From JAKACA01 sp963769255 (lineage in GTDB: Bacteria > Actinomycetota > Acidimicrobiia > Acidimicrobiales > Bog-793), in assembly GCA_963769255.1 (NCBI GenBank), contig CAVYKV010000003.1, forward strand, positions 186,001 through 250,000: a stretch of DNA of 64,000 nt, given 5' to 3'. Below the pieces are notes generated by a model. That model had not been told where the DNA came from. It did not search any database and saw only the letters and a list, made by a program, of their open reading frames with translations. The position numbers and the translations under genes are program-made. Below, piece by piece: positions 52,045 to 61,369 of the stretch. The stretch's first letter is position 1, and each line of letters begins with the position of its first letter.

Positions 52045-53334
52045 GGGCGGGCACCCCCGCCACCGGCGGCTGTCGTGGGCCCGAGGCGCCACTCGACCGG
52101 TTCACGAGCCTGCCCCTGGCGGACTCGTCGAGCGGTTCCCGACATGTTCCTCCACATCTCTCTCGGCGTGCCATGGACCGTGAGACCCCACAGTCCGAGG
52201 CGCCGCAGCCTCGGGATCGTGGCGCCTGCCACCAGCATGCCAACGACACGGGGGAGGATGCTCTTCCGCCTGCGTACGTGCTGAGGCTGCATCTCGTCGA
52301 GATCGGCGAAGCTGAGGGGCTCGAGGAAGAGCCGACCATCTCGCTCCGCCTCGGCCAGCAGCTGCGCGCCACGGCGGGTGCGGCCCATCAGGCAGCTCAA
52401 CCCGTCGCGCACCTCGAGCGCGAGGCGAACCGGACAGCCAGGCGTCACCCACGACGACGTCGGCCTGCAGACCGACCGAGTCGGGGCAGATTTTGCAGCG
52501 GAACTGCAGATTGTAGGGAACATCGCCGCGCCAGGTCTCGATGTAGCTCTTCTCGAAGACGCCACCATCCTTCGTCACCACCCGAGTCGGACCAGGCCAT
52601 CCGTTGCCGCGGTAGCTGAGCTCGGCGACGTCGTCGGCGCGGAGTCCGAAGCCCTCCACGATGGCGACGGTGCTGTCGAAGTCGGGCACGCCCTCGCAGA
52701 TCATCGTCAGCAGGTAGGGAATCTGTCGAGCGACCCGAGCGTCGTAGCGGGCGAAGTTGCGCACACCGGCCACGTCGCAGGGCTTGGCCACGACGGCAAA
52801 GGTCCGACCCTGCTCGAGGAGCTCCATGACGTCCCGGAGCGGCGCCACGGGACCGTATCTCGATGCCGCCCCGGCCAGGACTCCCTGGCGATCGACGCTG
52901 CGGCACGGGCGCGAAAGCAGGGGTCGCGCCGCGTCCGGCTCCACGTGCAGGACGCAGTCCACGAGCCCGCTCTCCACGAGGTAGAGGGAGAGGGCGGAGA
53001 GCACACCGGCCGTGGCGCCCCTGAATCGAACCTCCGGGTCGGTCGCGTAGCCGTGGGCGAGGCGGGCGGCGTATCCCCAGACCCGGTCGGTGGCACCTCC
53101 CGGGGCGAGCTGGTCGAGCACTGTCGACCCGTCCACGTTGAGACCCGGGCAGACGCGCAGGGCCTGCGTCTCGGATTCGCTGGGCGGACCGGAGAGGCTC
53201 GGTCGCATACGACCGTCCGGGGAAACCACCATCTCGACGCGTTGCGGCAGGAGAGAGGCGCACAAGCCGCAGCCTGTGCAGAGGCCGGACGAGACCACCT
53301 CGCCGAGCGACCTAGGGTGGAGGGTCGCTCTCAT
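52041..53334 (-). CDS. FrhB-like (F420 hydrogenase/dehydrogenase beta family) Fe-S protein, one frame break
   Basis: The N-terminal 300 residues show a ferredoxin-like CTGCGLCASLLP cluster motif, RFRGATAGVLSALSLYLVES, FAVVAKPCDVAGVRN, QFRCKICPDSVGLQADVVVGDAW, as in FrhB-family electron-transfer proteins. Near 52440 the reading frame changes; the continuation (GLSCLMGRTRRGAQLLAEAE ... PLSFADLDEMQPQHVRRRK) ends at 52041. That end overlaps the next start as ATGA, and the gene's own ATG overlaps the previous stop the same way, so the operon structure argues that the gene is intact and the shift is a sequence error or very recent. Confidence 0.78.
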
Positions 53335-54548
53335 GGCGAGTCGGATGCCTCGCACATCGCCAATACCTCAGTGGTGTGCTCACCGAGGAGGGGGGCTCGT
53401 CTCCAGATCCCGGTGGCAGTCTCGGAGAGCTTGATCGGGCAGCCCGCGACCGTGACGGGGGTGTCGCAGCCCGGTTGCTCCACTTCGACGAGCATCTCTC
53501 GGGCGTGAACGTGCGGGTCGTCCCAGATGTGGCGCACGGTATTGACCCGGCCGACCGGTATCTCGTCCCCGACGAGGTCGACGACTTCCAGGGCTGTGTG
53601 GTGTGAGAGCCAGGTCCCGACGATCTGCCGCACCTCGGTGGCGTGCTCCAAGCGATCGGCGGCGGTCAGGAACCGCACGTCGTCGCTCAGCTCCGGGCGC
53701 CCCATCGCCCGCGTGAGAGCCGCCCAGTGCCCGTCCTCCGAGGCCGAGATGGCGAGGAAGCCGTCGGCGGCCTCGAATACATCGAAGGGTACGAAGAGCG
53801 GATGGGCGTTGCCGCTCGGCTCCGAGACCAGGCCCGAATAGGAGTATTGGTAGACAATCCGCTCGCACAGCGACAGGACGGAGTCGAACATGGCGATGTC
53901 CACGTATTGGCCGACGCCGGACCGCCGGGCATGGTGCAGGGCGGCCAGGAGGCCGACGGCGCACATCGTCCCGGGGAAGATGTCACCGACGCCCGGGCCG
54001 GCCTTTGTGGGCTGACCAGGACCAGGCCCCGTGATGCCCATGAGCCCGGCCTCCGCCTGGATGCTGACGTCCACGGCGGGGCGGTCGCGGTGGGGGCTGA
54101 CGCCGCCGGCGTCGTCCCCGTAGCCGCGGATGGACCCGTACACCAAGGCCGGGTTCACGGACCGGAGGGTCGCATAGCCCACGCCGAGGCGATCCATCAC
54201 CCCGGCACGGAAGTTCTCCACGACGAGGTCGGCACGCGTTGTCAGGCGATGCACGACGTCCCGTCCCTCCGCTGTCTTCAAGTCGAGCACGACGCTGTCC
54301 TTGTTGCGGTTGATGCTCTGGAAGTACCCGCCGTAGGCACGCATCGTGTCGTCCTCGCGAAACGGCCCCGCCGCCCGCATCGGGTCGCCACCCGGCGGCT
54401 CGATCTTGATGACGTGTGCTCCGAGATCGGCCAACAGCATCGTGCAGTACGGTCCCGCCAACATCCAGGTGAAGTCGAGCACGACGACGTCGCTGAGCGG
54501 CCCACCCCCGGCCGCCGGCACGGCAGCCCTGTCCCGCTCGTCGTTCAT
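53331..54548 (-). CDS. CaiB/BaiF-type (class III) CoA-transferase
   Basis: A 405-residue family III CoA-transferase: DVVVLDFTWMLAGPYCTMLLADLGAHVIKIEPPGGDPMR at the start, SINRNKDSVVLDLK, and the catalytic aspartate in RPAVDVSIQAEAGLMGITG (about residue 167). It transfers CoA between organic acids without a covalent detour through free CoA. Overlaps both neighbours by 4 nt. It probably activates the substrate of this pathway. Confidence 0.93.
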   Translation of the reverse strand: MNDERDRAAVPAAGGGPLSDVVVLDFTWMLAGPYCTMLLADLGAHVIKIEPPGGDPMRAAGPFREDDTMRAYGGYFQSINRNKDSVVLDLKTAEGRDVVHRLTTRADLVVENFRAGVMDRLGVGYATLRSVNPALVYGSIRGYGDDAGGVSPHRDRPAVDVSIQAEAGLMGITGPGPGQPTKAGPGVGDIFPGTMCAVGLLAALHHARRSGVGQYVDIAMFDSVLSLCERIVYQYSYSGLVSEPSGNAHPLFVPFDVFEAADGFLAISASEDGHWAALTRAMGRPELSDDVRFLTAADRLEHATEVRQIVGTWLSHHTALEVVDLVGDEIPVGRVNTVRHIWDDPHVHAREMLVEVEQPGCDTPVTVAGCPIKLSETATGIWRRAPLLGEHTTEVLAMCEASDSP

Positions 54549-55618
54549 GGGGTATCCGACCGCGAGGCCAAGAGCACGCTGCGGTCACACTCGAAGACGA
54601 GCTCGCCCCGCTGGTTGACGCCCCAGTGGTGGAAGCTGACTCGTCCATCAGCGCCCTCTGGACCGGCCGTGGCCTCCCGCACCTCACTGGCCGCGTAGAG
54701 CGTGTCGCCGTGCAGCACCGGCCGGAGGAACCGGACCTTGTCGAGGCTGAGCTCCCGGAGGGCAGTCTCACCGGTCTCGCTCGTCGAGAGACCGATCACG
54801 AACCCGGCGATGACACCTCCGAACACCATGCGCTCACCGAAGGCCGACTGGGAGGCGGCGTGCTGGTCGAAATGACCGTCCGCCGTGTTCAACATGAGAT
54901 TCGACAGGAGAACGTTGTCCATCTCGGTGACGGTCTTTCCCCGGGTGTGGCGCAGTCGCTGGCCGGCCGCGAAATCCTCGAAGTAGAGAGGCCCTCGCAC
55001 GGGAACCTCATCCGACGGGGACGCCGGGTCGAACAGGCCCGCAAGGCCCGCAGCCCGGCTGCCGGGCTCGTCGCCCAGCTCCGTCCCGGCGCCGAGCCGC
55101 AGCTCGTGGCCAGTGTCCACACGGAAGAGGTTGGCCCGCCGGAACGACACGACCGTGCGTCCTCGCTGGTCCCGTCCTTCCGTCCGCCAGGAGACCACGC
55201 CGAAGCCCGGGCGGCTGTTCGACCGACGTTTTTCCAGAACCTCGCTGTGGGCGTACACGGTGTCGCCGACGAGCAGCGCCTCGTGGAACACCACGTCGTC
55301 AATGCCGAGGAAGGCCTCGCTCAGCTCGCTGAGGTCCTCGACACTGAGGCTGATCACCGTGCCGAGCGTCAGCAACGGGTTGACCGGGATGGCGTCGTAG
55401 CCGCGCCGGCGGGCCACCTCGACGTTGAAGTACATGGGGTTGAAATGAAGAGTCAGTGTTGTGAAGAGGAGGTTGTCGCTCTCGAAGAGGGTGCGCCCCC
55501 AATGGTGCTCGAACCGCTGACCCACCGTGAAGTCGTCGTAGCGTTGGCCGTGGCGCATGGCGACGAAGGGCGCCGGGCCGTCGTCGCCGGCCGGGTTCGC
55601 GGGCACGGTCACCCTCAC
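54545..55618 (-). CDS. Double-hotdog MaoC-type enoyl-CoA hydratase (mesaconyl-CoA-hydratase-like)
   Basis: A 357-residue protein with two MaoC-like halves. The first reads ESDNLLFTTLTLHFNPMYFNVEVA and the second EMDNVLLSNLMLNTADGHFDQH; the second half has VFGGVIAGFVIGLSTSET. Length and layout resemble mesaconyl-C1-CoA hydratase and (S)-citramalyl/itaconyl-CoA hydratases rather than fatty-acid enzymes. GTG start overlapping the previous stop (GTGA). Confidence 0.85.
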   Translation of the reverse strand: MRVTVPANPAGDDGPAPFVAMRHGQRYDDFTVGQRFEHHWGRTLFESDNLLFTTLTLHFNPMYFNVEVARRRGYDAIPVNPLLTLGTVISLSVEDLSELSEAFLGIDDVVFHEALLVGDTVYAHSEVLEKRRSNSRPGFGVVSWRTEGRDQRGRTVVSFRRANLFRVDTGHELRLGAGTELGDEPGSRAAGLAGLFDPASPSDEVPVRGPLYFEDFAAGQRLRHTRGKTVTEMDNVLLSNLMLNTADGHFDQHAASQSAFGERMVFGGVIAGFVIGLSTSETGETALRELSLDKVRFLRPVLHGDTLYAASEVREATAGPEGADGRVSFHHWGVNQRGELVFECDRSVLLASRSDTP

Positions 55619-56973
55619 GACCCCGGCGGCACGCAGAGCTGCAGCATCTCGCCGACGTCGCCGAGCTCGGTGAGCTTCGTGAGCGCCTCGAGGAGCTTGC
55701 CCATGCGCCGCTCACCGAGCACCGGTACGACGAGGCGTTCGAACTTCTCCTCGAGGCGGTCCTGCTGGACGATGGCGTCCTCGCAGGGCTCCCCGATGTC
55801 GGCCGAGGCCAAGAGGTGGGAGCCGTCCGTCATGAGGAGGTCGACCTCGCTCTGCCAGTAGTTCAGAAGGGGATCGATCTCGATGCGGACCTTCTCCTCG
55901 GCGGCGAGCACCTCCGCCCGCCGCGCCGTTTCGTCGGAATAGCTCTCGGGGTCGCCGGTGTCGCATCCCGCCATCGCCATGGCGAGGGTGCCACGGATGC
56001 TGAACTTCAGCTGCAGCCCTGTCACGGGGCGCTCGATGTTGCAGATGAGAAGCACCGACGGCCCGACTCGCACGCGTACCGTTTCGATGCGGTCGGTGGA
56101 CAGCGCCCGCTCCTTCGCCAAAAGGGCGGCGAACGCCTCCAGGGCGGGGTGGGTGGCGTGACAGGAGGCGTGGTACTTGAAGATCATCCCTCGCATGGCG
56201 GCAGAGGGGTCGAGCTCGAGTGGCCGGCGGAGCGGCACCTCCCCGGCATGAAGCATGGCAAAGCCCTGCTCCACCTCGATCGAGTCGGACGGCGACGTCA
56301 CCCCACGCTCGGCGAGAAGAGCACTCAGAAGGCCGTTGGCCGACGCTTTGCCCACCTGGAGGGGTTTCGCCATGCTGCCGAAGGCGCTCTTGAGGCCCGC
56401 CGCTTGCATGCTCGCCAGTCCGATCACACGGGCGTGCTGTTCGGCGTCGAGATGGAGGAGCCGCCCACAGGCTGCCGCCGCCGCGAACGTGCCGAGCGTC
56501 CCCGTTGCGTGCCAGCCCGCCGCGTAATGCTCCGGGTTCACGACCGTCGAGAGCCTCGCTGCCAGCGTGACGCCGACGACGAGCGCCTCGAGGACCCCGA
56601 GGCCGCTGGCGCCCTGTCGCTCGGCGAGGGCGAAGAGGGCCGGGAGGGTCGGGGCGGAGGAATGTCCCTCCAGCTCGAGCTGCGAGTCGTCGAAGTCGAG
56701 GACGTGGCCCGAGAAGCCGTTGACGAGGACAGCGTCGAGGAGCGGGAGCCGTTGACGGCTTGCGAGCACGGTCGCCCCGGCCGTCGGCGCCAGCGCCGTG
56801 TGGAGCGGGCCGCCCGCGAAGACGTCCAGGAGTTGCTTGCTCTCGGGGCGGGTCGCTCCCGCAAGCGCCACGCCCGTCCAGTCGATCACGCAGTGCAGGG
56901 CGTGGCGCACGGTCTCGTCGGAGAGCTTGACCGGTGCTGCACCGAATCGTGCGAGTTCGTCAGTCAGTCCCAC
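55615..56973 (-). CDS. MmgE/PrpD-family protein
   Basis: A 452-residue protein of the family that contains 2-methylcitrate dehydratase and cis-aconitate decarboxylase: VRHALHCVIDWTGVALAGA, VNGFSGHVLDFDDSQLELEGHSSAPTLPALFALAE, GWHATGTLGTFAAAAA, FKYHASCHATHPALEA. The strong Shine-Dalgarno AGGAGG precedes the chosen GTG. A decarboxylase, dehydratase or isomerase role in dicarboxylate metabolism is likely; the reaction is unknown. Confidence 0.9.
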   Translation of the reverse strand: MGLTDELARFGAAPVKLSDETVRHALHCVIDWTGVALAGATRPESKQLLDVFAGGPLHTALAPTAGATVLASRQRLPLLDAVLVNGFSGHVLDFDDSQLELEGHSSAPTLPALFALAERQGASGLGVLEALVVGVTLAARLSTVVNPEHYAAGWHATGTLGTFAAAAACGRLLHLDAEQHARVIGLASMQAAGLKSAFGSMAKPLQVGKASANGLLSALLAERGVTSPSDSIEVEQGFAMLHAGEVPLRRPLELDPSAAMRGMIFKYHASCHATHPALEAFAALLAKERALSTDRIETVRVRVGPSVLLICNIERPVTGLQLKFSIRGTLAMAMAGCDTGDPESYSDETARRAEVLAAEEKVRIEIDPLLNYWQSEVDLLMTDGSHLLASADIGEPCEDAIVQQDRLEEKFERLVVPVLGERRMGKLLEALTKLTELGDVGEMLQLCVPPGS

Positions 56974-57028
56974 CAAGCCTCCTTTTGACGGCGGCCACGC
57001 GGCCGGCCTTTCTGCGCTGTGACATCGG

Positions 57029-58189
57029 TCAACCACCCGGTCCGAGAAGGCAGGCCGAGGCGATCGGTGCCACACAGATGTACTGGGCGAGTCGGCAGCC
57101 GGCAACCTGGCGGGCGCCGGCGGTGCCGCGCACCTGTCGCACCGCCTCGGCCAGGTGGCCGAATCCCTGCATGTAGCCCTCCGACGTGTGGCCGCCGGCC
57201 GTGTTCACGGGCAGCTGGCCGCCGAGGCCGATGCGGTTCTCGGTCACGAAACCGCCGCTCTCCCCGCGGCCGCAGAAGCCAAAGCCTTCCAGCGCGAAGA
57301 GCACGGTGGGCGTGAAGTTGTCGTAGGCCTGCAGGCAGTCGACGTCGTCCGGCCCCTTGCCGGTCATCCCGTGCAGCTCGTCAGCGAGCTGCCGGCAGCA
57401 GGTGTAGAAGCAGTCGCGGCTCGTGTACGACGTCGTGAGCTCCGTTCCCACGACGAGTCCCTGTATCACGACGGGGGGGTGGCGCAACTCGCTTGCTGCC
57501 TGCCGGGACGACACGATGAGGCAGACGCCACCGTCGTTGATCATGCAATAGTCGAGCAGCCGGAGTGGCTCGGCGATGTAGGGAGCCGAGTTGTAGTCAT
57601 CCCGAGTGATCGGTGACTGGAAGACAGCAGCCGGATTGAGGCCGGCGTGGCGGCGGTTGCTGATGGCGATCGAGGCGAGGGTGTCGGCCCCGGTGCCGAA
57701 CTCATGCTGGTGGCGCCGGAACATCATTGCCACGTAGGCGCCGGGCGACGTCATACCCTGCCCGAGATCGTACGCCTCCGGTCCCTCGAAGCCGAAGGTC
57801 CCGCCGTAGCGTTCGCCCGATGAGCGACCGTTGTTGCCGTACACGATGGCGACATGGTTCGCCCGCCCAGCGCTGATCGCCAAGGCGGCGTGCTCGACGG
57901 CCACGCCCGCCATTCTTCCCGCCCCCTCGAGGTAGCTCGCCAGCTTCACGCGCTCGATCCCGAGCATGGGACCCATCCGCTCGTAGCTCACGCGTACACC
58001 GATCAACCCGTCGATCTGTCGGCGCTCGAGGTCGGCATCGTCGAGAGCGGCCGCGAACGCTTCGGCCGCATATGACTCGGCCGTCCGTGCGGAACGGCCG
58101 GCCAGGTAGGCCCCGCGAAAGTCGGTGGTACCAATCCCGGTGACGGCGACGTCCTCGAAGCCGCGAGCAGCTGAAGTCATCACATCCAT
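57029..58189 (-). CDS. Thiolase-like protein (SCP-x/lipid-transfer type)
   Basis: A 386-residue thiolase-superfamily protein: VAVTGIGTTDF start, HVAIVYGNNGRSSGERYGG, a LLDYCMINDGGVCLIVSS motif, NTAGGHTSEGYMQGFGHLAEAVRQVRG near the end. The usual N-terminal catalytic cysteine context of degradative thiolases is not evident, as in non-decarboxylating partners of DUF35 OB-fold proteins. A matching Zn-ribbon/OB-fold gene is encoded divergently at 60917. Confidence 0.88.
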   Translation of the reverse strand: MDVMTSAARGFEDVAVTGIGTTDFRGAYLAGRSARTAESYAAEAFAAALDDADLERRQIDGLIGVRVSYERMGPMLGIERVKLASYLEGAGRMAGVAVEHAALAISAGRANHVAIVYGNNGRSSGERYGGTFGFEGPEAYDLGQGMTSPGAYVAMMFRRHQHEFGTGADTLASIAISNRRHAGLNPAAVFQSPITRDDYNSAPYIAEPLRLLDYCMINDGGVCLIVSSRQAASELRHPPVVIQGLVVGTELTTSYTSRDCFYTCCRQLADELHGMTGKGPDDVDCLQAYDNFTPTVLFALEGFGFCGRGESGGFVTENRIGLGGQLPVNTAGGHTSEGYMQGFGHLAEAVRQVRGTAGARQVAGCRLAQYICVAPIASACLLGPGG

Positions 58190-58250
58190 GCTCCCGCGGC
58201 CGGTGCCTTGCCCGCTCGTGCGCTCGCTGTGACCGACGCGATATCGGCAC

Positions 58251-59105
58251 TCACGGCAAACCCACGCCGGGCACGTCCACCCGGGTCGTGAGAAGGGCTC
58301 CCTGCTTCCGGGCGATGCGTACGGGCGGGAGGTCGTCAGGCGCCACGCACAACAGCAGCGTCCGACCGTCTTCACCACCGAGCATGCACGCATACACCGT
58401 CAGGCCTTCCGGAGCGCCCACTGCTTCGACGATCTCGCCGTCGTGGATTCGGCAGCACCGGCGGCCGATCGTGTCCGCTGCCCAGAGGCAGCCCTCCTCG
58501 TCGAGGGAGATGCCGTCCGGGCCGAATTCGCCGAGGGAGGAGCCATCCGCAACGACCGACCGTTCGCTGAGGGAGCCGCCCGTGCCGATACGAAACCGGG
58601 TGAAACGAGCGGCGTCCGACTCCGCCACGATGAGCTCCTTGCCGTTCGGCGTGATGACAACGCCGTTCGGGAAGGCCAAGGCGCTCGCCGCCACGGTCAC
58701 CGACCCGTCGGGCAGGACGCAATAGAGGTTGCCCAGCCGCGCCGGCTCGCCGGCGTAGTAGTCGTATCCGAACTCGCCGACGTAAGCCCTGCCGTCCTCG
58801 TCGACGGTCATGTCGTTGATCAACGAGTCGCAGTGTCCCGAGAGGTCGGCGTGCGGGAGGAGTCGGTCCCCCGTCCATCGGAGCAGGCGAGCCGTCGTCA
58901 TGGAGACGACCAGCATCGTCCCGTCGGGCATCCAACCGAGGCCGGAGGGGCGGTCGGGTAGCTCGACGACGACTCGGTTGTCTCCGGCGGGTGTCACGGT
59001 CCTCACGACCTGCTCGAAGAAGTCCGACACCCACCACGCCCCCTCGTGCCACCGGGGGCCCTCGAAGAAGATTCCTCCGGAGACGAGGGGCACGAGTGTC
59101 CGCAC
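58251..59105 (-). CDS. SMP-30/gluconolactonase-family protein
   Basis: A 284-residue six-bladed propeller: GGIFFEGPRWHEGAWWVSDFF, GLGWMPDGTMLVVSM, SLINDMTVDEDGRAYVGEFGYD, ALAFPNGVVITPNGKELIVAES, GPDGISLDEEGCLWAADT. These include the metal ligands Glu, Asn and Asp of the family. It would hydrolyse a lactone or related ester. GTG start. Not overlapped by neighbours but in line with the operon. Confidence 0.9.
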   Translation of the reverse strand: MRTLVPLVSGGIFFEGPRWHEGAWWVSDFFEQVVRTVTPAGDNRVVVELPDRPSGLGWMPDGTMLVVSMTTARLLRWTGDRLLPHADLSGHCDSLINDMTVDEDGRAYVGEFGYDYYAGEPARLGNLYCVLPDGSVTVAASALAFPNGVVITPNGKELIVAESDAARFTRFRIGTGGSLSERSVVADGSSLGEFGPDGISLDEEGCLWAADTIGRRCCRIHDGEIVEAVGAPEGLTVYACMLGGEDGRTLLLCVAPDDLPPVRIARKQGALLTTRVDVPGVGLP

Positions 59106-59140
59106 GTCAGCCGGCCCCTCGGGGTCTTGTCACCGGCGGC

Positions 59141-60721
59141 TCAATCCAGCCATATGTACTTGAACCCGAAGGTGTTGAGTGGCACGCCTGTCTTGCTCGG
59201 CACGAGACCGTGTACGTGCGTGGCGTAGGCGTCGATAACGGCCGGGAAGTACGGGATGATGTAGCTGTCGGTCGCGTAGGTGATCTGTTGCATGTCCTCG
59301 GCCAGCGACCGGCGGCGCGACTCGTCCGTGCTCGCCAGGGCGGAGCTGTAGAGGTCGTTAAAGGCGGTGTCGTCGTAGTGGGTCTCGTTGAACGGCGAGG
59401 TCGGGAGCGACGCAAGGGCCACCTGTGGGAAGTACGGGCTGTAGTACCAGTAGTCCTGGGCGAACGACCAGGAGAGGTAGCTCGGCCCGTACAGAACGTC
59501 TGTCGTGACAACATTCAAGTCGATGGTGACGCCGCCGGCGGCTGCCTGCTGCTTCAGCACCTCGGCGGCCTGCACCGTGCCCTGGTAGATCGGCGCAGTC
59601 GTCAGTGAGATTGTCAAGTCCTCCCGGCCGGCTTGCTTGAGCAAGGCCTTCGCCTGTCCGATGTCCTGCTCCATCTGGGCGATGCCCGAGTCGTAGACGG
59701 AGTCCCAGATACCGAAGAGGTCATTGCCGATGAGGCCGTGCGACTCGAAGATCTGCTCCCGCATCGTTGTGCGGTCGATCAGCAACCGCACGGCCCTCCG
59801 GACGCGCGGGTCGTTGAACGGCGGTTTGTCGACTCTCATCGTGAAGGGCGTGAATCCACCCCCGTTCGCCACGAGCGGCTGACCACCCCCGGAGGAGACC
59901 GTGTTGATGGAGGGGGCGGTGAGCTGGTCGATGACGTCGGCCTGGTTCGACAAGAGAGCGTTGATCTGGCTCGTCTCGTCCGCATAGTCGGAGATGACTA
60001 GCTCGTCGGCGTAGGGGAGGCCGCTCATCCAGTAGTCGTCGTTGCGGACGAACGTGCTCTGCACACCCGGCGTGAACGACTGGTACCGGAACGGCCCGGT
60101 CCCGATCGGCCGGCTCGGGTCGAAGCCCGTGGGGATGATGTTGAAGTAGTAGTTCGGGAGGACTTCGACGAAGGTCGAGAACGGAGCTTTGCACGGGACG
60201 AGCGCCGTGTACTTGTCCACCGAGCGCATGCCCGCCGCGTCGATGAGTGCCAGCGACGAGGCGCCCGCCCCGGGCGACTTCGGGTTCAGGATCTGACGGA
60301 AGGTGTAGATGACGTCGTCGGCGGTGAGCTCCCGGCCGTCGTGAAACGTCACTCCCTGCCTCACCCGTACGGTCCAGGCCGTGGCGCCCGCGTTCGGGGT
60401 GATCTCGTCGGCCAGGGCAAGCTCCAGCCCAGCTGTCGGCGTGAAGGTGACCAAGGGGTCGAAGAGCGAGTAGATGCGGGCGTTGTCGATCGATCGCACG
60501 GGATAGAGCGGGTTGAGCGTGTCGGATGACGCCCCGCCGGCGAGGGCTGCTCGGAGGGTTCCGCCCCGCCGGGGCTTCGTGCCGGCTGTCGTAGTCGTGG
60601 GTGTGCTGGACGATCCACAGCCTCCGAGGGCCGCTGTCGCCACGGTCGCCGCCGCGGCGGCGCCGAGTTGCAAGAACCCCCGTCGCGACATGCTTGAGCC
60701 TCTCGGCTGCGTCCCTTCCAT
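59141..60721 (-). CDS. ABC-type substrate-binding lipoprotein (SBP family 5), Tat-exported
   Basis: A 526-residue extracytoplasmic solute-binding protein of the peptide/nickel type. The N-terminus has a Tat motif (SRRGFLQLG) and a lipobox (AALGGC). The mature part includes GTLRAALAGGASSDTLNPLYP, VRQGVTFHDGRELTADDVIYTF, PIGTGPFRYQSF and NDPRVRRAVRLLIDRTT. No permease or ATPase genes follow in the operon, so the partner transporter must be encoded elsewhere. It is the first gene after the IclR-type palindrome. Confidence 0.93.
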   Translation of the reverse strand: MEGTQPRGSSMSRRGFLQLGAAAAATVATAALGGCGSSSTPTTTTAGTKPRRGGTLRAALAGGASSDTLNPLYPVRSIDNARIYSLFDPLVTFTPTAGLELALADEITPNAGATAWTVRVRQGVTFHDGRELTADDVIYTFRQILNPKSPGAGASSLALIDAAGMRSVDKYTALVPCKAPFSTFVEVLPNYYFNIIPTGFDPSRPIGTGPFRYQSFTPGVQSTFVRNDDYWMSGLPYADELVISDYADETSQINALLSNQADVIDQLTAPSINTVSSGGGQPLVANGGGFTPFTMRVDKPPFNDPRVRRAVRLLIDRTTMREQIFESHGLIGNDLFGIWDSVYDSGIAQMEQDIGQAKALLKQAGREDLTISLTTAPIYQGTVQAAEVLKQQAAAGGVTIDLNVVTTDVLYGPSYLSWSFAQDYWYYSPYFPQVALASLPTSPFNETHYDDTAFNDLYSSALASTDESRRRSLAEDMQQITYATDSYIIPYFPAVIDAYATHVHGLVPSKTGVPLNTFGFKYIWLD

Positions 60722-60741
60722 GGTCCCCCCGGTCAGTTGAT

Positions 60742-60756
60742 GTTCATATAATGAAC
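60742..60756. promoter_or_regulatory. 15-bp palindrome, probable IclR-family operator
   Basis: GTTCAT-ATA-ATGAAC is a perfect dyad in the divergent region between the substrate-binding-protein gene (20 bp before its start) and the regulator side. IclR-family proteins such as PcaR bind 15-bp dyads of the GTTC...GAAC kind. It lies very near the start codon of 60721, a position for repression of the nine-gene operon. Confidence 0.65.
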
Positions 60757-60916
60757 TATTCAGTGTGTATTGTGACATAGTAGAGTGAGCTTCCCAGCCG
60801 GGTCAAGCTCTCTTGCCTGGCCGTTGCTGGCCGCACAGCGGGTTGTCACGAGGGGGACGCGGTAGCCTCCCCGCACGCAGGCGACCCCCAGCGGCGATGT
60901 CGAGGAAGGTGTGTCG

Positions 60917-61369
60917 GTGGCCCCGGAGTCGGGAGAACACGAGCAGTCGGTACGAGCGGAGTTCGAGGAGCGATGCCGGTCCGGCGCTCTCTGGCTGCAG
61001 CGGTGTGACCGTTGCAGCCAGTTCCTGTACCCGCCTGACGAGATCTGCCCGTCATGCCTCTCGACGGACTTGAGCTGGACACCTGCGTCCGGGCGCGGCG
61101 AGATCTGGTCGTGGATCCGCATGCACAGGAGTTATCCGGGTTGCCCCCCAGCTCCCTACTCGGTCGGGTACGTGCAGCTCGACGAGGGTCCGATGATCAT
61201 GGCCGGTCTCGTCGAAGCGAACCGGGACTACCACTGCGGCGAGCCGGTCGACGCCCATGCCCTGAGGCGTGACGACGGGACGACCGTCATGCAGTTCGCC
61301 GCCGCCACAGGCTCGCCTGGACGAGTCCGCTCCGATGCCTCGGTCGACGGGCGCGTCTCCGGCGCCTGA
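60917..61369 (+). CDS. Zn-ribbon/OB-fold (DUF35) acyl-CoA-binding protein
   Basis: A 150-residue protein with a rubredoxin-like zinc ribbon (LQRCDRCSQFLYPPDEICPSCLS) followed by an OB-fold (GRGEIWSWIRMHRSYP ... PYSVGYVQLDEGPMIMAGL). DUF35 proteins act as partners of thiolase-like enzymes. Two GTGs are possible; the second (60917) sits 7 nt after GGAAGG. The regulator gene starts 35 nt before its end. Confidence 0.85.
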   Translation: MAPESGEHEQSVRAEFEERCRSGALWLQRCDRCSQFLYPPDEICPSCLSTDLSWTPASGRGEIWSWIRMHRSYPGCPPAPYSVGYVQLDEGPMIMAGLVEANRDYHCGEPVDAHALRRDDGTTVMQFAAATGSPGRVRSDASVDGRVSGA

